From contig JAIMBT010000013.1 in NCBI GenBank assembly GCA_023511295.1, forward strand, positions 1 through 64,000: a DNA stretch of 64,000 nucleotides, in the 5' to 3' direction. The DNA comes from Alicyclobacillus sp. (GTDB taxonomy: Bacteria; Bacillota; Bacilli; Alicyclobacillales; Alicyclobacillaceae). This document shows positions 25,841-34,158 of the stretch, piece by piece. The translations under genes and the position numbers were made by a program. The first letter of the stretch is position 1. The number at the start of each line of letters is the position of its first letter. Below the pieces are notes generated by a model, which made no database searches, was not told the origin of the DNA, and saw only the letters and a list, made by a program, of their open reading frames with translations.

Positions 25841-26560
25841 TCAAGCGGGGTTGGTGGTCCAGATGCCGGCTTGGTTGACGAACACACGTTGAGGGAGATT
25901 CAAGATGGACCAAACGAGGTCGGCCACGTCTTCCGGCTGCAACATGCGGTCCTGCGGTCCAATCTTCAGTCCGAGCGTGGTCGCCATCTCGGTGTTCACC
26001 GTGCTCGGCGTGAGCGTGGTCACGCGGATGTTGTGCTTGCGCACCTCCTGCATCAGCGATTCGGAGAATCCAATCACGCCAAACTTGGCCGCCGAGTAGG
26101 CGGAGGTCGTGGCTGCACCGCGCTGGCCAGCGGTGGAACTTACGTTGACGATGCTACCGGTGTTGCGACGGACCATGTCGGGGAGAACGGCGCGTGTGAC
26201 GTAGTAGGTCCCGAGCACGTTCACTCGAAGAATCTGCTCCCAATCCGCCGGGTCCATGTCGAGTACGGTGCCAAACTTCGCCGCACCTGCGTTGTTGATG
26301 AGGATGTCAATCGGGCCGAGCGCTTCCGTCGTCTGTTGGACCGCCTGTTCGACTTCGCGGCGGTTGGAGATGTCCGCCGCAACGGTGTGTGTCCGGACGC
26401 CGTACGCTTCCTTCAGTTGGGCGGCCACCGCGTTCAGATCTGCGGCGGTCCGTGCGACCAGCCCCACGTTCACGCCTTCCGATGCGAGTTTCATCGCAAT
26501 GGCCTTGCCAATCCCTCTTCCTGCTCCCGTCACCAATGCCACCTGTCCGTGCAATGTCAC
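25841..26560 (-). CDS. 3-oxoacyl-ACP reductase-like SDR
   Basis: About 239 residues. GTG 26560 is preferred because GAGGTGAT is then well spaced; ATG 26566 directly abuts the SD. Complete SDR active site: TGAGRGIG near 12, NNAG near 88, Ser in NVSS, Tyr and Lys in YSAAK near 153-157. FabG-like; related proteins are often annotated 3-ketoacyl-(ACP) reductase. Divergent from the acyl-CoA synthetase operon, which suggests a shared link to fatty acid metabolism. Confidence 0.9.
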   Translation of the reverse strand: MTLHGQVALVTGAGRGIGKAIAMKLASEGVNVGLVARTAADLNAVAAQLKEAYGVRTHTVAADISNRREVEQAVQQTTEALGPIDILINNAGAAKFGTVLDMDPADWEQILRVNVLGTYYVTRAVLPDMVRRNTGSIVNVSSTAGQRGAATTSAYSAAKFGVIGFSESLMQEVRKHNIRVTTLTPSTVNTEMATTLGLKIGPQDRMLQPEDVADLVWSILNLPQRVFVNQAGIWTTNPA

Positions 26561-26566
26561 ACCCAT

Positions 26567-26782
26567 CACCTCTGTTTTCGTCTGGTACCTGCGGCGTGGC
26601 CGCTGGTTCGGCGAAACCGACCGCGTGGTAGCATTCCCCAATCGAGCCGGCTGATGCCGTCCGGTGTACCTCTGCCTCCAACCGTCGGCACGTTCGCACC
26701 TCGACGGCACGCGACCCCCAGAGAACATTTGGACAATTCGAATCCTGTGGGCAGTTATCGATTGGCAAAGGTGGGACGGCAC
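26567..26782. other. intergenic region between divergent fabG-like and acyl-CoA synthetase genes
   Basis: About 216 bp that must hold promoters for both directions. The plus-strand frame stays open through it but has no SD-supported start before 26783. TTGGAC near 26730 is a weak -35 candidate for the operon. No operator palindrome recognised. Confidence 0.4.
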
Positions 26783-29200
26783 TTGAATGTGGTGCAACTG
26801 TTTCTCGCCTCCGTTGTCCGCGACCCGCGTCGGGCATGCCTGCAGTTCAAGGAAGCGAGTACGTACCAGACACTGAGCTACGCAGAGGTCTGGGAGACCG
26901 TCCAGCGACTGGCGTACGCGCTGCATGCACGCGGCGTCGGTAGGGACAGCAAGGTTGCCATCCTCGCAGCGTCGTCGCCGCGATGGCTGATGGCGGACTT
27001 GGCGGTTCAAGCCCTCGGTGCCATCGTCGTTCCCATTTATCCATCGGCGTCCACCGCAGACGCGGCCTTCATTCTCAGAAACGCGGAGGTATCGTGGCTG
27101 CTCACGGATGACGTGAACCACATGGAACGCTTGCGAGACGAGTGGCCGACAACCCTCCAGGGGACGGTGCTGCTGCACCAGGAGGCGAAGGAGCCAGCTG
27201 AAGGCCCGGTGTTCGGAACGCAGGTTGAGACGTGGGACCGGCTGCTGCAGTCGGCCGCCAAGGCTGCTCCGGTCGCAGTCCGGGCCGCCGTGCATCCGGA
27301 TGACGTCCCGGCTACCGCCGTGGCGACCATCGTCCACACATCGGGGACCTCGGGTCGCCCGAAGGGCGTGGTTCTGACCCATGCCAATCTGGTCGCCAAC
27401 ATTCAGGCTGCGCTCTCGACGCTCTCCGTCTCGCCGGACGATGTAGCGCTCTCCTACCTGCCGTTGTCCCACATCCTCGAACGAACCGTGGGGCACTACT
27501 GCATGCTGACCGCTGGTGCCTCCATCGCCTACGCGGAGGGCATCGACGCCATTGCGAACAACCTGACGGAGGTACGCCCCACGTTGCTGGTCACGGTTCC
27601 CCGCCTGCTCGAGAAGGTGTACGACGGCATCTGCGAGCGGTTGCGCTCGCGTCCGGGTCCGATTCGCCGATTGGTGGAGGCGGGCATACAGGCGGACCGC
27701 GGTGTGTTGCGTGGACTGGCAGACAGAGCCGTATATGCCAAGGTCCGCGCCGGGCTCGGCGGACGGATGCGAGCCGTCGTGTCCGGAGGGGCGAGCCTCT
27801 CGCCCGAAGTCGGGCGATTCTTTACGCGGGCAGGCATCCCCGTCCTCGAAGGCTACGGGATGACCGAGACCGCCCCGGTCATCGCGGTCAACCGGATGGA
27901 CCAGGTTCGGTTTGGCACAGTCGGGTTGCCACTGCCCGGGGTTGAGGTTCGCGTGGCCGAAGACGGAGAACTGCTGGTGCGCGGTCCCAACGTGATGCAG
28001 GGGTACTATCGAGATGAGGCGGCGACGGCAGAAGTTCTCGATCCCGACGGCTGGCTGCACACGGGAGACGTCGCCGAGATCGATGAGGATGGATACCTTC
28101 GCATCGTCGACCGCAAGAAACACCTCCTGGTCCTGGCAACCGGAAAGAACGTCGCACCGGCACCCATTGAAAGCGCCATCACGCGGTGCCCCTCCATCGC
28201 GGACGCCGTGGTGGTGGGGGACGGCTACAAGTTTGTCGGGTGCCTGTTGGTCCCGGATTTCGCTGCACTGGCCCAACCGGCCAGTCGGCTGGGGCTCCCT
28301 CCGAACCAGCCGGCCGCATGGCTGGCGCATCCCGTCATCCGCCGTCGACTGCAAGCCGAGTTGCAGGCGGCGTTGGAGTCCTTCGCGCCGTTCGAGCGCC
28401 CGAAACGCGCCGTGTTGCTCCCATCGCCGTTCACCATCGAGTCTGGAGAGTTGACGCCGACTTTGAAGGTCAAGGCAAAGGCGGTCACGGCCCGGTATCG
28501 GGACGAGATCGAAGCGATGTACGCGGGGCACAACTGCCTGGAGATCTACGGGGATCTTTCGGAGGCAGAGATGGACCCGGCGGATGCATCCCTTACAGAG
28601 GCGACATCGGCGGACATGGCTGATGATGAGGTGGCATCCGAGGCGCCGGCAAAACGCGCGCTTTCGAGCCGACGCAAGTGGACGCTCGGCATCGCAGCGG
28701 CCGTGTGCGTGTTGGGCGCTGCAGGGGGGGCCGCTGCAGCGACTGGGGTGCGACTTCCAAAGGGGCTGAACCTACCGGGCACCATTCGCCAGATTGGTCA
28801 GACCAACGTGGACATCAACCGCAAGAACCAGCAGGTGGTCGCCGGCCTGAGCCAAGCCGAGCACCTGTCGGCGCTGACGCCGCGCATGAGCGGGCAGCTG
28901 CAAGAACTGAACCAAGGTCTGGCCGGGCAGAACCAGGTTCTGCTGCAGTTGCGAAACCTCAGCCAGCAGGAAGTCGGCTTGTCCCACCAATTTGGCAGCG
29001 TCGCGAGCCGATTGCAGTCCGAACTGGCGACGATTCAGTCGAACAGCCAGGCGGAGGCCGACGCGATGGCGCAGATGGCGCAGGTGACAGGAGACCTCGG
29101 TCAACAGGCGGCCCAGTTGCAACAGACGAACGCGCAGCTGGCCTCGCGGCTGTCTGAGGCCCGCGACCGTACACAAACGGTTGCTGCGGAGGTGCCGTAG
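26783..29200 (+). CDS. long-chain acyl-CoA synthetase fused to a membrane helix and coiled coil
   Basis: 805 residues, TTG start with AAAGGTGGGA about 8 nt upstream. Residues 1-585 form a complete AMP-binding acyl-CoA synthetase: P-loop TSGTSGRPKG (186-195), YGMTET (358-363), HTGD (426-429), DRKK (443-446), and catalytic Lys562 in the C-terminal subdomain. Then an acidic linker (590-622), a basic patch (ALSSRRK), a membrane helix (633-653) and a Gln/Leu-rich coiled coil to the end. The positive-inside rule puts the enzyme in the cytoplasm and the coiled coil outside. Ordinary enzymes of this class stop near 560-600. First gene of a five-gene operon of helix-plus-coil proteins. Confidence 0.9.
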   Translation: MNVVQLFLASVVRDPRRACLQFKEASTYQTLSYAEVWETVQRLAYALHARGVGRDSKVAILAASSPRWLMADLAVQALGAIVVPIYPSASTADAAFILRNAEVSWLLTDDVNHMERLRDEWPTTLQGTVLLHQEAKEPAEGPVFGTQVETWDRLLQSAAKAAPVAVRAAVHPDDVPATAVATIVHTSGTSGRPKGVVLTHANLVANIQAALSTLSVSPDDVALSYLPLSHILERTVGHYCMLTAGASIAYAEGIDAIANNLTEVRPTLLVTVPRLLEKVYDGICERLRSRPGPIRRLVEAGIQADRGVLRGLADRAVYAKVRAGLGGRMRAVVSGGASLSPEVGRFFTRAGIPVLEGYGMTETAPVIAVNRMDQVRFGTVGLPLPGVEVRVAEDGELLVRGPNVMQGYYRDEAATAEVLDPDGWLHTGDVAEIDEDGYLRIVDRKKHLLVLATGKNVAPAPIESAITRCPSIADAVVVGDGYKFVGCLLVPDFAALAQPASRLGLPPNQPAAWLAHPVIRRRLQAELQAALESFAPFERPKRAVLLPSPFTIESGELTPTLKVKAKAVTARYRDEIEAMYAGHNCLEIYGDLSEAEMDPADASLTEATSADMADDEVASEAPAKRALSSRRKWTLGIAAAVCVLGAAGGAAAATGVRLPKGLNLPGTIRQIGQTNVDINRKNQQVVAGLSQAEHLSALTPRMSGQLQELNQGLAGQNQVLLQLRNLSQQEVGLSHQFGSVASRLQSELATIQSNSQAEADAMAQMAQVTGDLGQQAAQLQQTNAQLASRLSEARDRTQTVAAEVP

Positions 29201-29246
29201 GGAGACGTCGGAAGAACCGCTCAGAGATGCGAGGGAGGGGACGCAA

Positions 29247-29765
29247 ATGGCCGTCATGTGGAAGAACGGACTGGCGGTCGGCGGGATGGTCGTGGTGGCC
29301 GGCCTGCTCGCGGTAACCGTACCGACGACCGTGTCGCTCGCGCGGATTGACCGCGGACTGCAGTCGAGCCTCCAGACGACGCAGGAACTGGCCCGCGTGC
29401 AGTCGGGCGTGATTGAGAACAACCGCAGTTTGGGCCCACTCCTGCGGGCGGCGCAGCAGATGCAGCGAAACCTGGTCCAGACGCAGCAAGTGACAGAAGA
29501 TCTGAACCGAAACATCGCCACCATTGACCAGTTGAACGCGGCGACCCTGCGCATCAATCAAGCCATCGCCGGCGGGGCCCACGGCAGTGCCAACAACCTG
29601 CAGGCGATTGCCTCGAACCTGAAGTCGCTGGACGCCGCAACCGCCTCCCTCGCCAAGACCCTGCGGTCACTGGACCAGCTCGTCGCGGAGGACGAAACGG
29701 GACTCGCCGCGATGCGGGCGGCAGCGGACGAAATGAACGCGAAGGTGCCGGGGGTGACGGGATGA
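29247..29765 (+). CDS. membrane-anchored coiled-coil protein A
   Basis: 172 residues, ATG 29247 with GGGAGGGG upstream. Short basic N-terminus, one membrane helix (about 9-31), then an almost fully helical Gln/Asn/Leu-rich coiled coil, predicted outside. Not recognised as a known family. Same design as the tail of the acyl-CoA synthetase 46 bp upstream. The stop overlaps the next ATG. Confidence 0.75.
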   Translation: MAVMWKNGLAVGGMVVVAGLLAVTVPTTVSLARIDRGLQSSLQTTQELARVQSGVIENNRSLGPLLRAAQQMQRNLVQTQQVTEDLNRNIATIDQLNAATLRINQAIAGGAHGSANNLQAIASNLKSLDAATASLAKTLRSLDQLVAEDETGLAAMRAAADEMNAKVPGVTG

Positions 29766-30277
29766 AGTGGGGCGTGACGGGGATCGCGAAATGGGTGATC
29801 CCGCTCGGACTGGCACTCGTCTGCGCGAACGCGTGGGTCGAGGTGCATTTACAGCGTGACATGGCGGCGAAATCCGTCCAGTTGGCGCAGCATGTGCAGC
29901 ACGCGCGGCAGTTAGCGAGCGAAATCCCGACGGGGCTCGTCGGACTGACGACGTTGTCGCACGTGACCGCGGATATGGCCCAGCGGCTGGCAGCCATCCA
30001 GCAGTCCGTGACGTCGATGGATGCCGGCCTCGCTTCGCTGGCAGAAACGGTGCAAGGCTTGGACGGATCGATCCGCTCCATCCACGGCGGCGTTGCGGAC
30101 TCGGCGGGAAGTTTGGCGGACATCCGAACGAGCGAAGAACACATCTCGGCAACGATGCAACAACTGAATTCGACGAACGGATCACTGGTCCGCAGCCTCC
30201 AGCAGATGGAGCAGAGTGCGGCGCAGATCGATGACGACGTGGCACAGATGAACCAGAAGACGGCGGTCTTGCCCTGA
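29762..30277 (+). CDS. membrane-anchored coiled-coil protein B
   Basis: 171 residues, ATGA overlap with protein A. Membrane helix about 8-26, then a coiled coil rich in Gln, Ser, Ala and Leu with repeated SL/SI-D-G-like heptads. No enzymatic motif. The translational coupling suggests A and B are made in similar amounts, perhaps as a complex. Confidence 0.75.
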   Translation: MKWGVTGIAKWVIPLGLALVCANAWVEVHLQRDMAAKSVQLAQHVQHARQLASEIPTGLVGLTTLSHVTADMAQRLAAIQQSVTSMDAGLASLAETVQGLDGSIRSIHGGVADSAGSLADIRTSEEHISATMQQLNSTNGSLVRSLQQMEQSAAQIDDDVAQMNQKTAVLP

Positions 30278-30322
30278 GCGGGTTGCAGCCGCGCCCCCGC
30301 GTGTGGCGAAGAGGGAGGGCGA

Positions 30323-31177
30323 ATGAGTATGTCGATGGCACCCGAACCACAGCGTCCGCGTTCCGCTGCCCCCAAGTGGCTGCTGCCGGGCGGCGTCGCG
30401 GCGTGCTGTTCACTTGCCGCGGTGGCTGTGTGGACCCTGGCACACGGTGTGACCCTGCCGCGAAACAACCTGTTTGCACTGGTCAGGCAGCTCCACGGTA
30501 CAACCCATGGGATGCTCGCGAACACGAGGCAGCTCTCCGCCCAGGTGGACCGGGTGGATGCGCAGTTGCAGTCGTTGCAACAGCAGGAGCAGCTTCTGCA
30601 GCAGCAGCAGCAGACGGGTCAGGCGTTGTCGGCGCAGCTGAATCGACAGGTGCAGTTGACGCAGCACAACGTGGACCTGATGCAGCAAATTCTGTCGGCG
30701 GAAGAGGGGGCGGCGACGGCGACCGTCGGGGTCGCGCAACAGGCGGCGGGGCTTACAGCGACCGTGCAGCAGAACGTGCGCGTGTTGCAGTCGCTGGATG
30801 GCAGTTTGGCCGATATGAATGCGTCGAGCGTGCAACTCGACGGTGAGATGACGCGTCTGCTGCAAGCGCTGTCCGATGCGGAGCAGGAGTTCCGCCTGTT
30901 TGGTCAGGTGAACCAGTTGCTGGGGTCCGGGGGCGGCCTGTTGTCGTCCGTGGGTCAGACGGTGACGTCGCTCAGCAAGGGGTTGGCCTCCGGCGGATCG
31001 CTGCCAGCCGCAGGGAGTCTGACGCAATCCGTGGGTGGGGCAGCAGGGGCCGCAGGAAACGCTGTGAAACAGGGTCTCAGTGCCGTGACCGGCACTGGAA
31101 CAGGGACCACCGGAGGGACGAGCGGATCAGGCCTGACGGGGTTGCTGCCGCTCGGAGGCCTGCTGTCGCCAAATTGA
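30323..31177 (+). CDS. membrane-anchored coiled-coil protein C with Gly/Ser-rich tail
   Basis: 284 residues, SD gagggaggg. Basic Pro-rich N-terminus, membrane helix about 19-41, a strongly Gln-rich coiled coil (about 55-195, including runs of Gln near 85-100), and a low-complexity Gly/Ser/Thr/Leu tail (200-284). Largest of the four small proteins. No known family recognised. Confidence 0.75.
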   Translation: MSMSMAPEPQRPRSAAPKWLLPGGVAACCSLAAVAVWTLAHGVTLPRNNLFALVRQLHGTTHGMLANTRQLSAQVDRVDAQLQSLQQQEQLLQQQQQTGQALSAQLNRQVQLTQHNVDLMQQILSAEEGAATATVGVAQQAAGLTATVQQNVRVLQSLDGSLADMNASSVQLDGEMTRLLQALSDAEQEFRLFGQVNQLLGSGGGLLSSVGQTVTSLSKGLASGGSLPAAGSLTQSVGGAAGAAGNAVKQGLSAVTGTGTGTTGGTSGSGLTGLLPLGGLLSPN

Positions 31178-31232
31178 GGGACGAAACGGTGACCGTAGAT
31201 GGCAAGGAATGAAATGGGGAGGGGGTGAAGCC

Positions 31233-31778
31233 ATGGCGTTGGAAACGGGAACTGTCCGCCGGATGTTGACCGTCGTCTCGACGTGCGTGTCGCTGGCTGG
31301 CTTGGGCGGGTTTTCCTACAGCATGGCCGAGCAGACGCACATTCAGGCGGACATGGACCAAACGATGGCCGGATTGAACCGGGATGTGGCACAGACAACA
31401 CCCTTGGTGGCACAGACGGCGGCTGCCCTGCGCCCGTTGCAGTCGGCGACCACCTCGCTCGTGCAGATTGAACAGGCCGAAACGGAAACGGTGTCACACC
31501 TGCGGTCGATGAACGACCACCTCGCACAAATCGGCCTGCGTGAGGAGAACATCCTCTCCGACATGCAAGCGCTACAACAGGGCACGGTAGGTTTGGCGGG
31601 AGATCTGCGCACCGCCTCCGGGCTGGAGCAGGGCATCTTGCAAGGCTCCGAGACGGCCGCCGCCTTGGCAGGGCAAGCGGCCGCCGCGTTGGGCCAGTTG
31701 CAGCATTCCACCACAGACATCTCCGAGCAGTTGAGCGCAGTCAACAGCCGCCTCAGCGCGCTGCGGCTCCTCCCGTGA
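31233..31778 (+). CDS. membrane-anchored coiled-coil protein D
   Basis: 181 residues, ATG 31233 with GGGAGGGGGTGA upstream. Membrane helix about 11-30, then a coiled coil with many Gln, Thr, Leu and Ala to the C-terminus. Last gene of the operon; an intrinsic terminator follows at 31819. Similar in layout, but not visibly close in sequence, to A-C. Confidence 0.75.
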   Translation: MALETGTVRRMLTVVSTCVSLAGLGGFSYSMAEQTHIQADMDQTMAGLNRDVAQTTPLVAQTAAALRPLQSATTSLVQIEQAETETVSHLRSMNDHLAQIGLREENILSDMQALQQGTVGLAGDLRTASGLEQGILQGSETAAALAGQAAAALGQLQHSTTDISEQLSAVNSRLSALRLLP

Positions 31779-31818
31779 GCGCGGGAAGGCCGGTCCTCCA
31801 CTTCCTCGATTTGTAGAC

Positions 31819-31852
31819 GCGAACCGCAGGGGCGCCTGCGATTCGCTTTTTT
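31819..31852 (+). terminator. terminator of the acyl-CoA synthetase/coiled-coil operon
   Basis: GCGAA-C-CGCAGG (31819-31830) pairs with CCTGCG-A-TTCGC (31835-31846), one mismatch, 4-nt loop, then six T. Confidence 0.92.
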
Positions 31853-31939
31853 GTGCCATTACCGGCGTGCGTCCGCCTTTCCGGTCGGCCGGTGAAGGTT
31901 CATATGCTAGGGCATCCCAGGAGACGAGGAGGGATATGG

Positions 31940-32065
31940 GTGTACGGAGCGTTTGGGGGATACACACGTTGGGCGGTTGTGTTTCTGATCATCTTCGTGC
32001 TGTTCATCCTGCTGGTGCCGTATTACGGTGCGGGAGCCGCAGGGGCCGGCGCCGGCGTCTACTGA
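31940..32065 (+). CDS. YjcZ-type small sporulation membrane peptide, copy 1
   Basis: 41 residues, GTG 31940 with gaggagggat upstream. Composition typical of the YjcZ/SscA family: Gly/Tyr-rich start (MYGAFGGYTRW), one hydrophobic helix (VVFLIIFVLFILLVP), and a Gly/Ala end. Such peptides are usually spore- or coat-associated. A near-identical copy follows at 32119. Confidence 0.75.
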   Translation: MYGAFGGYTRWAVVFLIIFVLFILLVPYYGAGAAGAGAGVY

Positions 32066-32118
32066 TGAGCCTCGCGTGACTTCTTTGTCGTTTGGCCAGC
32101 GAAAGGAGGGTATCGGAC

Positions 32119-32256
32119 ATGTACGATGGCGGTGCATTTGGTGGATACACCCGCTGGGCGGTTGTGTTTCTAATCATCTTTGTCTTGTTCTTCTTGCTCG
32201 TCCCGTATTGGGGCGGCGGCATGGGGGCCGGCGCGGGCGCGGGCGTCGGGTACTGA
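32119..32256 (+). CDS. YjcZ-type small sporulation membrane peptide, copy 2
   Basis: 45 residues, ATG 32119 with AAAGGAGGG 9 nt upstream. Begins MYDGGAFGGYTRW, has the same helix as copy 1 with one Ile to Phe change, and ends Gly/Ala-rich. Clear tandem duplicate of the gene 54 bp upstream. Confidence 0.75.
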   Translation: MYDGGAFGGYTRWAVVFLIIFVLFFLLVPYWGGGMGAGAGAGVGY

Positions 32257-32290
32257 CGGGTACTGGTAGGAGTCGCCCTATCGGAAGTGG

Positions 32291-32325
32291 GGGCGGGGGC
32301 CCGACGTCGGCCGGTGTCCCCGCCC
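32291..32325. terminator. hairpin between convergent yjcZ-like and L,D-transpeptidase genes
   Basis: GGGCGGGG (32291-32298) pairs with CCCCGCCC (32318-32325). No T-run, probably a bidirectional stop. Confidence 0.5.
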
Positions 32326-32350
32326 GCTGCTCACTCGTACATAGCGACCG

Positions 32351-33184
32351 CTACGGCAGGACGTCACCCAGGGATAAGTCGTAGGCGGTTTGGATGGCGA
32401 CTGCGGTCTGAGGCCCCACAACGCCGTCGACCGCGAGCTCATGATCTCGTTGGAAGGCCACGACGGCCTGAACGGTCTCGGGGCCATACACACCGTCGAC
32501 CGGCCCAGGAGAGTACCCAACCTGCTGCAACATCCGCTGCACCGCGGCGATGTCCAGACCCGGCGTCACATGGAGGTACAGCAGTCGCGTGGTGACCACC
32601 TGCCCGGTGATGGTGACCGGCGTTCCGAGGGGAATCAGGTTGTAGACCTTCACGACGTCCGCGTTGCGCATCCGTACACAGCCGTGGCTGACGGACTGGC
32701 CAATCGAGGACGGGTCATCGTTCCCGTGTATGCCGTAACCGCCGTTCGGCACGGACAGCCGCATCCAGTCGGCTCCGAACGGACCGCCCGGATTCGGGAC
32801 CTTCTCGATGATCACCCAGTCGCCGACGGGCGTCGGTGTACTCGGTTTTCCCGTCGCGACCGGATACGTCGCTCGCAAGCGCCCATTGTCGTAGAGCGCC
32901 AGGATGTTGCGGACGGTGTCGACGGTGATGTGGAAACGGCCGCCGCCCCAGGTGACGTTGCCTATGCCGAGCGCGGTCCACGTGAGCGGCCCGACGATGC
33001 CGTCGGATGTAAGGCCGTTCAGCTGTTGAAAACGCTGGACAGCGGCCGCAGTTTCGGGTCCGTAGATGCCGTTGAACGGACGGGTGAGCAGCCCAAGCAC
33101 AATCAGGCGTCGCTGCACCGCCATGACGTCCGGCCCTTGCATGTACGGTTCGGTCAAGCGCAGGAAACGGCTGGCCAGGACCAA
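32351..33184 (-). CDS. L,D-transpeptidase (YkuD) flanked by two peptidoglycan-binding domains
   Basis: 277 residues from TTG 33184, which has agaaggga 7 nt upstream; a GTG at 33268 has no SD. Domains: PG_binding_1 (about 15-70), YkuD (82-195) with His153 (GIHG) and the catalytic motif SHGCVR at 166-171 (Cys169), and a second PG_binding_1 (208-265). Forms 3-3 cross-links in peptidoglycan or attaches proteins; in Bacillus YkuD acts in sporulation. No signal peptide is visible. The two-sided arrangement is unusual. Confidence 0.88.
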   Translation of the reverse strand: MVLASRFLRLTEPYMQGPDVMAVQRRLIVLGLLTRPFNGIYGPETAAAVQRFQQLNGLTSDGIVGPLTWTALGIGNVTWGGGRFHITVDTVRNILALYDNGRLRATYPVATGKPSTPTPVGDWVIIEKVPNPGGPFGADWMRLSVPNGGYGIHGNDDPSSIGQSVSHGCVRMRNADVVKVYNLIPLGTPVTITGQVVTTRLLYLHVTPGLDIAAVQRMLQQVGYSPGPVDGVYGPETVQAVVAFQRDHELAVDGVVGPQTAVAIQTAYDLSLGDVLP

Positions 33185-33410
33185 CGGGACATCCCTTCTT
33201 TCCGGTCGTCGACCGAGCGACGGTCTTTCGGTCTGGCGACAGGGGAGCGGTGAATGGGTTTCTGTCACATCATGTGCACGTCGGTCCCGTGATGTGCCAT
33301 CCTACAATGGTCGATGTTGCAGCGGTCGGAAGAGGACGTTCATCGCTCCGTCCGCAGCGGCGGGCGGTCCGTCGGCCATCACGGTCGATAGGCCGTTCAC
33401 GCAATGTCCG

Positions 33411-33430
33411 ATAATATATATTATGTTAAC
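33411..33430. repeat. AT-rich palindrome
   Basis: ATAATATATATTAT (33411-33424) is a perfect 14-bp palindrome followed directly by the palindrome GTTAAC. It stands out sharply from the GC-rich surroundings, in the 290-bp gap upstream of the L,D-transpeptidase. Could be an operator or promoter; no matching -35 found. Confidence 0.45.
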
Positions 33431-33474
33431 TAAAGCGACAGAGGAACGACAGAGGGACGTACATCGGACGGACG

Positions 33475-34059
33475 TCACACGACCGGAAGCGGCCGCCACG
33501 GCGCCTCTGGCATCGCAACCCGAATGGTATCGCCGGCTCGAACCTGTCCGCCCTGCAGTACGACGCTCATGATGCCGCTTTTGCGGATGACGTTTCCGTC
33601 GGCGTCGGTACAAAGAACCGCCTTCATGAGTCCCGGTTGGAAATCGTCGATGAGCGAGCACGGGTTGCGAAGCCCGGTCACCTCGAGCACCGCGTCCGCA
33701 CCGATGTGCAGACGGGTGCCTGCGGGCAGATTGAGCAGGGCAATGCCGCGCGTCGTGATGTTCTCGCCAAGGCCTCCGGGTCTCACGTGAAAGCCGGCAT
33801 CTCGCAACTCTTCCAAGAGTTCCATATGTATCAGGTGAACCTGGCGCAGATTCGGCTCGGCTGGGTGTTTCTTCATTCGGGCCCGGTGCTGTACTGTTCT
33901 CCCGAGGTGCGCGTCTCCCGCAACACCCAGTCCGGGGAGCAACTCAATCGTTTCAACGGTGGTCTTGCTGAAGCTGTGCGTCGCGCTCTTGTGGACGGCA
34001 GCCACCGCAGCAGATGGCCACGAAGCGACGGCTGCGTCTCCTTGCAATCGGTCGGACAT
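33475..34059 (-). CDS. MOSC domain protein
   Basis: 194 residues from ATG 34059 (SD ggggaggggag). MOSC domain with GLGENITT near 95 and the conserved cysteine in GLRNPC near 135, the likely molybdenum or sulphur ligand. YiiM/YuaD-like members act on N-hydroxylated compounds or carry sulphur for molybdenum cofactor. No Moco genes nearby, so the role is open. Confidence 0.88.
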   Translation of the reverse strand: MSDRLQGDAAVASWPSAAVAAVHKSATHSFSKTTVETIELLPGLGVAGDAHLGRTVQHRARMKKHPAEPNLRQVHLIHMELLEELRDAGFHVRPGGLGENITTRGIALLNLPAGTRLHIGADAVLEVTGLRNPCSLIDDFQPGLMKAVLCTDADGNVIRKSGIMSVVLQGGQVRAGDTIRVAMPEAPWRPLPVV

Positions 34060-34158
34060 CCCGACTCCCCTCCCCACTCCCTGTCACCGACATTGTACCG
34101 TATCGCCACTGGGGTGCTGTCGCATGAAATCGGGTTCGCGACGCCTGCAGGCCAGAGC

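Noticed and set aside
25799-26782. 328-residue N-terminal extension of the acyl-CoA synthetase frame
   Set aside because: Overlaps the SDR gene on the other strand, has no family match, and the SD-supported TTG at 26783 starts where the domain begins.
25841-28531. 896-residue minus-strand open frame antisense to the acyl-CoA synthetase
   Set aside because: The real SDR starts at 26560/26566 with an SD. The upstream part is a high-GC shadow of the plus-strand synthetase gene.
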